From the NCBI GenBank assembly GCA_927911235.1, contig CAKMOY010000133.1, forward strand, positions 1 to 14,131: a stretch of 14,131 nt of DNA, written 5' to 3'. This document shows positions 7,354 through 14,131 of this stretch, piece by piece (position 1 is the stretch's first letter; every line of letters begins with the position of its first letter). Source of the stretch: an uncultured Moraxella sp. (GTDB lineage: Bacteria; Pseudomonadota; Gammaproteobacteria; Pseudomonadales; Moraxellaceae). Position numbers and translations under genes: made by a program. The notes below the pieces were generated by a model that was given only the letters and a program-made list of their open reading frames with translations, searched no databases and was not told where the DNA came from.

Positions 7354-7457
7354 ATAGTCTTTTCAATTTGCTTTAATACTGCGTCAAGCTCGCTTGCTGT
7401 ACTACTTGTACTATCTTCGATTGCTTTCCTTGTATTAAAACAAATTGATTTGACTAT
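7354..7457. repeat. 104-bp palindromic element with long terminal inverted repeats (candidate MITE/dispersed repeat)
   Basis: The ends are imperfect 26-bp inverted repeats. ATAGTC (7354-7359) matches GACTAT (7452-7457). TCAATTTG (7363-7370) matches CAAATTGA (7441-7448). TTTAATAC (7372-7379) matches GTATTAAA (7432-7439). That is 22 of 26 positions paired. The interior holds a smaller palindrome CAAGC-TC-GCTTG (7385-7396) and two copies of TGTACTA (7398-7404, 7407-7413). TA dinucleotides lie at both borders (7352-7353 and 7457-7458), suggestive of but not proving insertion at TA. It fills the gap between the convergent hemD and ribBX. On the minus strand a short frame reads through it but has no usual start codon. 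Its mobile nature is inferred from structure alone. Confidence 0.55.
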
Positions 7458-7470
7458 AGTAAGACAGATT

Positions 7471-8574
7471 TTAACGATTTTGCACTGTTTCTACAATATT
7501 TAAATCAAAACCCGACAAGGCATTAAACTTGACAGGGCTAGACAACAATCGCATATCATGTACGCCCAAATGACGCAAAATTTGAGCCCCAACGCCAATA
7601 GTACTATACGGCTGACGTTTGTAGATTTTTGGTGTCGGCTCGTCTTGGTTTAGGTTATCAAGTGCGGTTTCAAGGTCTAGCTCATCGCCATGCCCCACCC
7701 AGACAAACACGCCACGCTCGCATTTTGCCAACTCGCCCAGCGTTGAGTGGATACTCCAGTTGCTTTTGCCTGTGTTGCTCATAATGCTAAACAAATCTCG
7801 CAATGGCTCAAAACTATGTACACGCACGGTCGTCAAGCCGTCTTTCGGCTCACCTTTGACAAGGGCAAAATGCACATCATCTGAGCCATATTCGCAAAAA
7901 CGATACAACATAAATTCGCCAAATTCGGTCTGAACAGGGAAATGGGCGGTTTCTTCTACGGTTTGTTCGTTTGCCATGCGGTATTGGATTAAATCAGCGA
8001 TAGTGCCGATTTTTAAGCCGTGTTCTTTTGCAAAAATTTCCAAATCATCACGGCGAGCCATTTCGCCATCAGGTTTGATAATTTCGCAAATCACCGCAGA
8101 CGGCTCAACCCCCGCCAATCGTGCCAAATCACAGCCCGCTTCGGTATGTCCTGCACGGTGCAACACACCGCCTTTTTTGGCAACAATCGGAAAAATATGC
8201 CCCGGTTGCACGATATCGGTTGGTTTTGCAGTGGGGGCGACCGCTTTTTGAATAGTCATGGCACGGTCAGCCGCCGAAATCCCTGTGGTTACGCCTTCGG
8301 CAGCTTCAATGGATACGGTAAAATTGGTGCTAAATTTTGCCCCATTATTGTCGCTCATTAACGGCAAATTAAGCTGTTTGGCACGTTCTTGGGTAATCGT
8401 CAAACACACCAAGCCACGAGCATGGGTAATCATAAAGTTGATATCGGACGGTTTGACATGGGTAGATGCCATGACGATGTCGCCTTCATTTTCACGGTCT
8501 TCATCGTCCATCAAAATCACCATTTTGCCGTTTTTGATGTCTTCTATAATTTCTGGAATACTGTTAAAAGCCAT
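7471..8574 (-). CDS. ribB: 3,4-dihydroxy-2-butanone 4-phosphate synthase with degenerate GTP cyclohydrolase II-like domain (RibBX type)
   Basis: The N-terminal ~200 residues are a RibB domain, which converts ribulose 5-phosphate to the four-carbon precursor of riboflavin. Its acidic active-site loop is DDEDRENEGD (residues 23-32), with TGISAADRA and RAGHTEAGCDLARLAGVEPS further on. The remaining ~160 residues resemble GTP cyclohydrolase II (VRVHSFEPLRDLF, then HLGVHDMRLL) but lack its zinc-binding Cys cluster (CLTGD...RCDCG) and the RQEGRNIG signature. It therefore should not have RibA activity. This arrangement matches the RibBX variant described in Proteobacteria, so a separate ribA is expected elsewhere. 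The length is 367 residues and ATG 8574-8572 follows GAAGG. The leader is short and no FMN riboswitch is visible upstream. Confidence 0.93.
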   Translation of the reverse strand: MAFNSIPEIIEDIKNGKMVILMDDEDRENEGDIVMASTHVKPSDINFMITHARGLVCLTITQERAKQLNLPLMSDNNGAKFSTNFTVSIEAAEGVTTGISAADRAMTIQKAVAPTAKPTDIVQPGHIFPIVAKKGGVLHRAGHTEAGCDLARLAGVEPSAVICEIIKPDGEMARRDDLEIFAKEHGLKIGTIADLIQYRMANEQTVEETAHFPVQTEFGEFMLYRFCEYGSDDVHFALVKGEPKDGLTTVRVHSFEPLRDLFSIMSNTGKSNWSIHSTLGELAKCERGVFVWVGHGDELDLETALDNLNQDEPTPKIYKRQPYSTIGVGAQILRHLGVHDMRLLSSPVKFNALSGFDLNIVETVQNR

Positions 8575-8608
8575 ATTGTTGCCTTCATTTTTGTTAAAAT
8601 AATGCTAA

Positions 8609-8614
8609 ATTATA
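8609..8614 (-). promoter_or_regulatory. Probable -10 box for ribBX
   Basis: A perfect TATAAT on the minus strand lies ~35 bases before the ribBX ATG, with no clear -35. A start here leaves no room for a riboswitch. The rest of 8615-8790 between the two divergent genes is AT-rich and shows nothing else I can name. Confidence 0.4.
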
Positions 8615-8794
8615 GCCTAAATAAGGACAAAAAGGCGAAAAAACAACCAAAATTGTACGATTAATTTTTTTTTAATATTTAAAAAAAGAATTGCAATTTA
8701 TTACAAAAAATGGACTAAACAAGGATTTTTGTAAATAGTTGGTAATTGTCTGTTGGTCGTTGGCAACAATTGGGGTAAAAATAGGTATTTTGAC

Positions 8795-8823
8795 TTGTGA
8801 AAAGGTTTTGAATTTTATATTAT
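8795..8823 (+). promoter_or_regulatory. Promoter for the PepSY-like gene
   Basis: TTGTGA (8795-8800) and TATTAT (8818-8823) are 17 bp apart. The ribosome site AGGAAA is at 8871-8876 before the ATG at 8882. Confidence 0.5.
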
Positions 8824-8881
8824 ATGATGGCTTTACATTCAATAAGCAATTTTTAATTTTATTTTAAATAAGGAAACAGTT

Positions 8882-9187
8882 ATGTTTAACAAAAAAAATC
8901 GCAATTGCAGCTTAATGGCGTTACCAATGATGTTTGCCAGTGTCGCTCATGCCGATTATGATGATGAAATTGAATACAAAATTTTGCGTGATGCGAATTA
9001 TCCTGCGATAAAACAAAAAGCCATCAAGCAATTACAAGCCAAAGGTTATCGAGTATTAGATATTGATGCTGATGATTATCATGGCAAGCCATCATTGAGT
9101 ATTGAAGCGGTAAAAAATCATCAAGAATATGATATTGAGTTGTCATATCCTGATTTGAAAGTTTTGAAAGAAAAATTAGATAACTAA
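8882..9187 (+). CDS. Small secreted PepSY-like domain protein
   Basis: This is a 101-residue protein with a signal peptide: MFNKKNRN, a hydrophobic core (SLMALPMMFASVA), and predicted cleavage after A24 (AHA|DYDD). The mature ~77 residues have one amphipathic helix with repeated Lys-Ala (PAIKQKAIKQLQAKGY). A strand (RVLDIDADDYHGKPSLSIEA) and a second pair (YDIELSYPDLKVLKEKL) follow. This helix-strand-strand pattern resembles PepSY-like periplasmic proteins, thought to bind or inhibit other proteins. No enzymatic residues are visible. It has its own promoter and terminator and stands alone, with no peptidase or sensor kinase partner next to it, so the context does not reveal its target. The family call is tentative. 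Confidence 0.7.
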   Translation: MFNKKNRNCSLMALPMMFASVAHADYDDEIEYKILRDANYPAIKQKAIKQLQAKGYRVLDIDADDYHGKPSLSIEAVKNHQEYDIELSYPDLKVLKEKLDN

Positions 9188-9203
9188 TGTTTGTTAATTG
9201 TTA

Positions 9204-9241
9204 AAAAAACCGCCCAAAGTTTTGACTAAGGGCGGTTTTTT
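9204..9241. terminator. Bidirectional terminator between the PepSY-like gene and paeA
   Basis: A 12-bp perfect stem (9204-9215 with 9230-9241; CCGCCC/GGGCGG core, A6/T6 ends) has a 14-nt loop. The A/T ends allow function in both directions for this convergent pair. Confidence 0.9.
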
Positions 9242-9290
9242 ATGTGGTTTATAAAAAATTTATGGCGTAAATAATGATAATAAGTATTCA

Positions 9291-10605
9291 TTATTCAATG
9301 ATTTCTTTCATTTGCACAGGCAATTGGGTAACGAGTAACTGGTCAATTTTGTGATGGTCAATGTCCACTACTTCAAATTTATAGCCTTCATATTCCACAA
9401 AATCAGCAGGGCGGGGGATTTTGCGGAGTTTGTACATCATAAAGCCAGCAATCGTTTCATAATTATCCCAATCAGGAAATTCGTCAATATCCAAAGCGTG
9501 CATTACATTTTCAATCGGTGTAACGCCATCAATTAGCCAAGACTTTTCATCACGTTGGATAATTTGCTGTTCATCGTCTATCGGTGTAACCCAGTCGCCC
9601 ATCACCGTCATCATGATATCCGACAGTGTAATCACTCCCACCACAAGGGCGTATTCATTCATCACCACCGCAAATTTTTCTTTGCTTGAGCGAAAACGGT
9701 CTAACAATTCGGACAATTTTAAGGTATCAGGAATGATTAACACATTGCGAATGGTCGTTTCGTTAAGCTGAATTTGGGCTTGATTGCTCATGATTTTTAC
9801 CAAAATATCTTTGGTATCCACATAGCCAATCACATGGTCAATCGTGCCATTACACACCAAAAATTTGGAATACGGATATTCAGCAATCTTTTGGCGAATA
9901 CTCTCGGCAGGCTCGCCCAGCGTAAAAAACACCACATCATCACGCAATGTCATTGATGACGGCACGGTACGCTCTTCTAACTCAAACACATTTTCAATAA
10001 AATGTTGTTCTTGTTGCAACACAACGCCCGCTTCCGCCCCTGCATCCACGATAGCAGACACATCGTCAAAGGTGATATTTTCTTCACGTGTAGTATTGAC
10101 CTTAAAAATGCGAAAAATCAAATTTGCCAAACCATTGATAATCCAAGCCAATGGCTGACAAATTTTTATCAATACTAACACAGGATTAATCACCGCCAAC
10201 GCCATTTTTTCAGGGCTAATCATGGCGATACGTTTGGGGATTAAATCGGCAAACAAAATAAATAACAGCGTTACAAAAATAAAAGACGTAAAAAACGCAA
10301 GATTTTCTAACCAAGCCCCTTGATAAAATTTGCCAAGAAACGCTTGGAAATAGGGGCGTAACGCTGACTCACCGACCGAACCACCCAAAATTGCCACCGC
10401 ATTTAAGCCGATTTGTGATGTGGCAAAAAAGTCGGCAGAATTTTCTTGCAAATGTAAAATTTTGTCGGCTCTGGTATCACCAGATTCGGACAAAAGTTTG
10501 AGTTTGATACGTCTTGCCCCTGCCAAAGCAATCTCAGAAATAGAAAAAAAAACTTGACGTTAAAATTAACGCCAAAATCGTGATGGAAATTTCAAATAAA
10601 TTCAC
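9291..10605 (-). CDS. paeA: PaeA/YtfL-type membrane protein (DUF21/CNNM, CBS pair, CorC_HlyC), frameshifted as read
   Basis: The domain order is DUF21/CNNM transmembrane (residues ~1-200), CBS pair (~215-345) and CorC_HlyC (~355-430). Signature stretches shared with E. coli YtfL/PaeA, a polyamine-export-associated protein, include IGLNAVAILGG, ILFADLIPKRI, SRTVPSSMT-like RTVPSSMTLRDDV, KFLVCNGTIDHVIGYVD, MNEYALVVGVITLSD and NYETIAGFMMYKLRKIP. The true start is probably GTG 10605-10603 (NLFEISITILALILTSS) with AGGTG just upstream. That frame meets T9 (A9 at 10544-10552 on the plus strand) and stops soon after. Removing one base joins SSFFSISEIALAGARRIK, the family N-terminus, giving ~437 residues. 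As read, the long frame begins only at 10526 (411 residues) and lacks the first membrane helix. Polyamine transport is inferred from similarity only. Confidence 0.88.
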
Positions 10606-10736
10606 AGTACACCTGTTTTATAATTTTATAAAATCTAAAGAGGATTTTTACGAAGATAACATACCACAATTCATAAAAAATTCCTTGTTTTTTTGTTACA
10701 AAATTTGAGAAATAGTAGATAAAATGATAAATACTC

Positions 10737-10765
10737 AAAAAAAGCCATCAAAACGGGTTGATGGC
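10737..10765 (-). terminator. Intrinsic terminator after pepD
   Basis: On the minus strand GCCATCA (10765-10759) pairs with TGATGGC (10750-10744) around an 8-nt loop and runs into seven T (10743-10737). It ends the hom-pepD transcription unit. The rest of the paeA-pepD gap (10606-10736) is AT-rich, with no gene seen. Confidence 0.8.
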
Positions 10766-10777
10766 AATGATGGTTGG

Positions 10778-12312
10778 CTATTGTTTGGGTATTTGTGCCA
10801 AAAATTTTAATAAAATTTCAAAATTTTGGGCAACGCTTGCGATTTCTACTCGTTCTTTTGGCGAGTGAGCGGCACGAATGTTCGGGCCAAACGAAATCAT
10901 ATCCATCTGTGGGGCTTTGGCTTTTAAAAAGCCACACTCTAGACCTGCGTGAATGACTTGGATTTTTGGGGCTTGCCCAAAATATTCGGTCAAAATGGCT
11001 TTCCCTTTTGCCAATAGATACGAATTTGGGTCAGGTTGCCACCCCGGATAATCGGCACTAAAAGCAATATTCACCGCTGATAGCTCTGCCAAAGAGGTCA
11101 GTTTTTGGGCTAGGGCATCTTTTTGGGTTTTCGCCCAAAGACCGCATTAAGGATTTGACGCTTAATTCGCCATTGTGAAAGCGTACCACTCCCATACTGA
11201 TGGACGTTTCCACCACACCAACAAAACTATCACTCATGCGGATAACGCCGTTTGGAATGGCATTAATCAAGTTTAAAATGCTTTTTGTTGTTGTCGCATT
11301 GGCGACTGTTGGTGGAGAAGTCGGATTTTCCAAGCTATTGTTTTTGTTTGATTTTTTATGGTTTTGTTGTAGAGTGTTGATATCATCAAGATTAATTTTA
11401 ACAAGTTCAATGTTAAGATTTTCTTCGGCAAATTGCAGTTCTTGCTTGATAATATCGGCTTGTTGTTTTACTAGTGGGTTTAGGCGGTCAAAATCACCGA
11501 CAAAGATAGCGTAGGTATCTCTGGTAATCACATTGCGTAATGTACCGCCATACAGCGAGATAAGCTCAAAATTTGCTTTGGCAAAAATCGCTGTCAAAAC
11601 TCGGTTTAACAACAAATTGGCATTGGCAACGCCTTTATTAATGTCAATGCCAGAATGTCCACCGCGTAGCCCTGATATTTTGAGCTGTAAAATTGATGTA
11701 TTGTCGGTCAATGCTTGAGTGGGATAGGTTTGGCTAAAAGTTACATCACGACCACCTGCACAGCCGATAAAAAGCTCACCACTGTCTTCAGAATCAAGGT
11801 TTAACAAATACGGCATATCCAGCCATTCTTTTGCCAAACCTTGCACCCCGCCCATGCCAATTTCTTCTTCGCTGGTAATTATCAATGTCAACGGTGGGTG
11901 AGCGATATCATCGCTAAATGCCACCGCCAAGCTCATCGCAAGCCCAATGCCATTGTCCGCTCCAAGTGTAGTGTCATTCGCCCATACCCAGCCGTCTTTG
12001 ATGTGCGTCTGAATGGGGTCGGTGCTAAAGTCATGGGTAGAGTTAGCCCCTTTTTTGGGCGACCATGTCATAGTGGGCTTGAATGGCGACAGGTGCGTGG
12101 TCTTCCATGCCTTTGGTAGCTGGTTTTTTGATACGCAAATTGCCAACAGCATCTTTTTCAATGCTTAAACCATATTGTTGCCCATCGCTATTGACGCGGT
12201 CAATAAAGTATTGAGCCAGCTTTTCTTCGTGAAAAGTTGGGTGAGCGATAGCACAAATGTTGGCAAACCATTGCCAAACATTTTTTGGGTCAAGTTGGGT
12301 AATGTTGTTCAT
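10778..12312 (-). CDS. pepD: Aminoacyl-histidine dipeptidase (peptidase D, M20 family), two frameshifts as read
   Basis: This is a cytosolic di-zinc dipeptidase that cleaves Xaa-His and other dipeptides. Three overlapping frames together spell the whole enzyme. Residues 1-89 start at ATG 12312 (MNNITQLDPKNVWQWF) and include metal-binding H80 and D82 in QAHYDMV. The central frame has LGADNGIG (metal Asp), TSEEEIGMGG (catalytic/metal Glu), LNLDSEDSGE, GLRGGHSGIDI and NAIPNGVIRMSD. The last frame has SADYPGWQPD and IHAGLECGFLKAKAPQMD with the final metal His. One extra base in C4T6 (12047-12056, plus strand) and one within 11117-11136 separate them. Correcting both gives ~510 residues, above E. 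coli PepD (485), because of a ~26-residue Asn/Ser/Thr/Pro-rich insertion. All catalytic residues survive, so a real pseudogene is less likely than miscalled bases. It lies 47 bp downstream of hom. Confidence 0.88.
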
Positions 12313-12325
12313 ATTTTTTACTTAT

Positions 12326-12351
12326 TAATAATATTTATTAATAATACTGTT
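12326..12351. repeat. Tandem 13-bp direct repeat between hom and pepD
   Basis: TTATTAATAATAT is followed directly by TTATTAATAATAC. This purely AT tandem fills half of the 47-bp hom-pepD gap, just upstream of pepD. It probably has no role beyond spacing, and no terminator or promoter is evident in the gap. Confidence 0.5.
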
Positions 12352-12359
12352 TAGCAAAA

Positions 12360-13697
12360 TCACTCAATCAATTCATCAAGGCGAATCCGAATCACGCTAT
12401 CCACCACGCTATCTAGGGCTTCAATTTTGGTAATTGCTTCGTTCATGTTACGCTCCATCACAGGGTCTACCATGATGATAACAGGCACTTCGCCAAGTTC
12501 GTGAGCAGGTTTTTGTAAAATCGCATCAATGCTAATGTCAGATTTGCTCAAAATTTGGGTGATTTTTGCCAAAACGCCGACATCATCTTTGACTTGCACA
12601 CGCAAATAATAACCAGAAATCATCTCATCAGCCGATAAAATACGAGTGTTGTCAAGATTTTGCGGTAAAAATGCCAAATGTGGCACAAGGTTTGAATTGG
12701 CAGTTTCTGCCGATGGACAGCTTAATGCTCGCACCAAATCCATCACATCAGCCATCACCGCTGACGCAGTCGCCCCTGCACCTGCCCCCGCACCGTAATA
12801 CATAGTCTGACCGACTGGGTGAGCATCTACCAAAACAGCATTTTTGACACTATTGACATTGGCAAGCAGTTCGTCATCTGGGATTAACGTTGGGTGTACA
12901 CGCAGTTCAATGCCTTCTTCGCCATTGGCTAATTGACGGCGAACCGCAAAGCCCAAATGTTTGATACGATAGCCCAATTCTTCGGCATATTTGACATCTT
13001 GGGTGGTGATTTTGGTAATGCCTTCGCAATACACTTTGTCAAACTGTAGCGGAATCCCAAAAGCAATAGACGCAAGTAAGGTCAATTTGTGCGCCGCATC
13101 AATGCCTTCTACATCAAAAGTAGGGTCAGCTTCGGCATAGCCTAAGGCTTGGGCTTCGGCAAGCACATCATCAAAAGCACGTCCTTTTTCACGCATTTCG
13201 GTCAAAATAAAATTGCCTGTACCGTTAATAATGCCAGCCAACCAGTCAATTTTGTTCGCTGATAAAGCTTCACGCACCACTTTGATAATCGGAATACCGC
13301 CTGCAACCGACGCTTCATAAGCGACTTTGACATTATGTTCGTCTGCCAGTGCAAAAATTTCGTTGCCATGTTCGGCAAGTAGGGCTTTGTTAGCGGTTAC
13401 AACGTGTTTGCCATGTTTAATCGCATGGATAATCACGTCTTTGGCGGTGGTCGTGCCACCCATCACTTCAATGACGATATCCACGTCATCTTGGGTAACG
13501 ATATTCATCAAATCGGCGGATTGATTGATAGTTTTATCAATGTCATCACGCTGTCTGCGTGTGCCAACGTGGGTGATTTTTACTTCACGTCCAGTACGGC
13601 GAGTGATTTCGCCAAGGTTACTCTCTAGTAGTTGGACAACGCCTGTGCCAACTGTGCCAAGTCCTAAAATTGCCAAACAAATCGGTTGTTTTTTCAT
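12360..13697 (-). CDS. hom: Homoserine dehydrogenase with C-terminal ACT domain
   Basis: Hom reduces aspartate-semialdehyde to homoserine with NAD(P)H, the branch point to threonine, isoleucine and methionine. The 445-residue protein is the monofunctional type with no aspartokinase domain. The Rossmann motif is G12-L-G14-T-V-G17 near the N-terminus. Nucleotide-binding EVMGGTTTA (77-85) precedes TANKALLAEHG with conserved K104. The catalytic domain carries GIINGTGNFILTEM, GYAEADPTFDVEGIDAAHKL and YYGAGAGAGATASAV. The last ~80 residues (YYLRVQVKDDVGVLAKITQI onward) are an ACT domain, usually a site for feedback inhibition by threonine. ATG 13697-13695 is the start, behind a strong promoter. pepD follows after 47 bp rather than the frequent partner thrC. 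Confidence 0.97.
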   Translation of the reverse strand: MKKQPICLAILGLGTVGTGVVQLLESNLGEITRRTGREVKITHVGTRRQRDDIDKTINQSADLMNIVTQDDVDIVIEVMGGTTTAKDVIIHAIKHGKHVVTANKALLAEHGNEIFALADEHNVKVAYEASVAGGIPIIKVVREALSANKIDWLAGIINGTGNFILTEMREKGRAFDDVLAEAQALGYAEADPTFDVEGIDAAHKLTLLASIAFGIPLQFDKVYCEGITKITTQDVKYAEELGYRIKHLGFAVRRQLANGEEGIELRVHPTLIPDDELLANVNSVKNAVLVDAHPVGQTMYYGAGAGAGATASAVMADVMDLVRALSCPSAETANSNLVPHLAFLPQNLDNTRILSADEMISGYYLRVQVKDDVGVLAKITQILSKSDISIDAILQKPAHELGEVPVIIMVDPVMERNMNEAITKIEALDSVVDSVIRIRLDELIE

Positions 13698-13738
13698 CAG
13701 AATGCTTCTTATTTTGCCAAGTAAATTTTAACCTAACA

Positions 13739-13766
13739 ATAATAGCAAAAAAATAGCCTTTGTCAA
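13739..13766 (-). promoter_or_regulatory. Near-consensus promoter for hom
   Basis: On the minus strand TTGACA (13766-13761) and TATTAT (13744-13739) are 16 bp apart, ~42 bases before the ATG. A 10-bp inverted repeat, TTTGTCAAAA (13759-13768) and TTTTGACAAA (13784-13793), overlaps the -35 and could be an operator; that is inference. Confidence 0.65.
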
Positions 13767-13907
13767 AAAAATTATTATCAAAATTTTGACAAAAATACGT
13801 GCGTTACGCCCACGAATTTGATAAGATAAATCAATTTTTATTTGGTTTTGATTAAAAAATCACAACACAATCTTTTATTTTGTTAAACATTCAAAAGGTA
13901 TAAAAAA

Positions 13908-13922
13908 ATGGCAATTTCATTA
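13908..13922 (+). pseudogene. Start of a plus-strand gene apparently cut by the IS insertion
   Basis: AAAAGG (13893-13898) is well placed before ATG 13908. The codons read M-A-I-S-L and then run into the IS end, giving MAISLDLFPN and a stop at 13938-13940. MAISL is a common opening of TerD/TerZ-family tellurium-resistance proteins, but five residues cannot identify a gene. Between hom's upstream region and this ATG (13794-13907) I see no other feature. Confidence 0.3.
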
Positions 13923-14131
13923 GACCTCTTTCCAAACTAACCCAACTCGAAATTATAAATGGCACAAATCAAATTTAAACCCTTAAGCCAAAAGCGTTTT
14001 CTGCGATTACGATAACGACAGGCTAGGATTTTAAAACGTTTGATTTTGCCGATAACATGTTCATTGGTTACCCGTTCAGAAGCTAATTCTCGATTGGCTT
14101 GTTTGTCAACTTTAGATAGTGGATTAAGCTT
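13921..14131 (-). mobile_element. IS5-type insertion sequence, one end only, running off the window
   Basis: The transposase end and ~15 bp of flanking DNA lead to the border at about 13921-13923. The element continues beyond the window, so the second terminal repeat and target duplication cannot be checked. Inward from the border the end reads TAGACCTCTTTCC. The exact edge is uncertain by a few bases. Confidence 0.7.
13937..14131 (-). CDS. IS5-family transposase, C-terminal 64 residues
   Basis: The minus-strand frame is open from the window edge to a TAG at 13939-13937; the start lies outside, so no complete ORF is present. The visible part reads NEHVIGKIKRFKIL, then RYRNRRKRFWLKGLNLI and AIYNFELG. 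This is the hallmark C-terminus of IS5-type DDE transposases: the block containing the last catalytic Glu region, then the basic RYRNRRKRF segment and the Asn-Leu-Ile...Tyr-Asn end. Subgroup assignment would need the missing N-terminal part. Confidence 0.85.
   Translation of the reverse strand, partial: KLNPLSKVDKQANRELASERVTNEHVIGKIKRFKILACRYRNRRKRFWLKGLNLICAIYNFELG

Noticed and set aside
7345..7465. Minus-strand reading frame through the palindromic element (…TSSTASELDAVLKQIEK…)
   Set aside because: It has no usual start codon or ribosome site and falls entirely inside the inverted-repeat element, so it is best explained as chance reading of the repeat.
7976..8664. Plus-strand ORFs opposite ribBX
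   Set aside because: They overlap a well-supported enzyme on the other strand and show low-complexity, unlikely proteins.
8575..8881. Possible FMN riboswitch upstream of ribBX
   Set aside because: The -10 box leaves only ~27 nt of leader and I see none of the conserved G/C-rich helices of that riboswitch.
14126..14131. AAGCTT (HindIII site) exactly at the window end
   Set aside because: It may be coincidence or a clone/contig edge; nothing biological can be drawn from it. A contig ending in an IS copy is equally plausible.

Overview
The window looks like chromosomal DNA from a Moraxella-like member of the Moraxellaceae (Gammaproteobacteria). The proteins closely resemble Pseudomonas/Acinetobacter-type orthologs: Rho, an AlgR-like regulator next to hemC and hemD, a RibB with a degenerate GTP cyclohydrolase II tail, and a YtfL/PaeA-type CBS protein. 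The DNA is AT-rich and almost every gene ends in a short, strong intrinsic terminator. The species assignment is inference.

Layout, left to right. A truncated reading frame with a basic Lys/Pro/Thr tail (1-417) converges on a DUF808/YedI gene (minus) through a perfect 14-bp two-way terminator. dsbC and trxA follow on the plus strand, then rho with a leader of about 220 nt behind a near-consensus promoter. Next come an algR-like LytTR response regulator and hemC-hemD, which overlap by one base; this order matches the algR-hemC-hemD block of pseudomonads. hemD converges on ribBX (minus). The gap between them holds a ~104-bp imperfect palindrome with long inverted termini, a likely non-autonomous repeat (MITE-like). 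A small secreted PepSY-like protein (plus) converges on a paeA/ytfL-type gene (minus). The minus strand then carries pepD and hom, probably one transcription unit led by hom. The right edge is the end of an IS5-type insertion sequence that appears to have inserted a few codons into another gene.

How the genes relate. These are mostly housekeeping functions: thiol-disulfide exchange (TrxA in the cytoplasm feeding DsbC through DsbD, which is not in the window), transcription termination (Rho), tetrapyrrole synthesis (HemC to HemD), riboflavin synthesis (RibB activity), dipeptide hydrolysis (PepD) and the aspartate pathway (Hom).

Four genes are broken as read (DUF808, algR, paeA once each; pepD twice). 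All five lesions are a net +1 base in or next to a homopolymer run, and all catalytic motifs continue in the shifted frame. That uniformity points first to homopolymer over-calling in the underlying sequence. Two of the runs are nine bases long near a start codon and could instead be phase-variable or slippage sites. I see no tRNA, rRNA, CRISPR array, phage or defence system. The least explained structures are the palindromic element at 7354-7457, the rho leader, and the gene cut by the IS.
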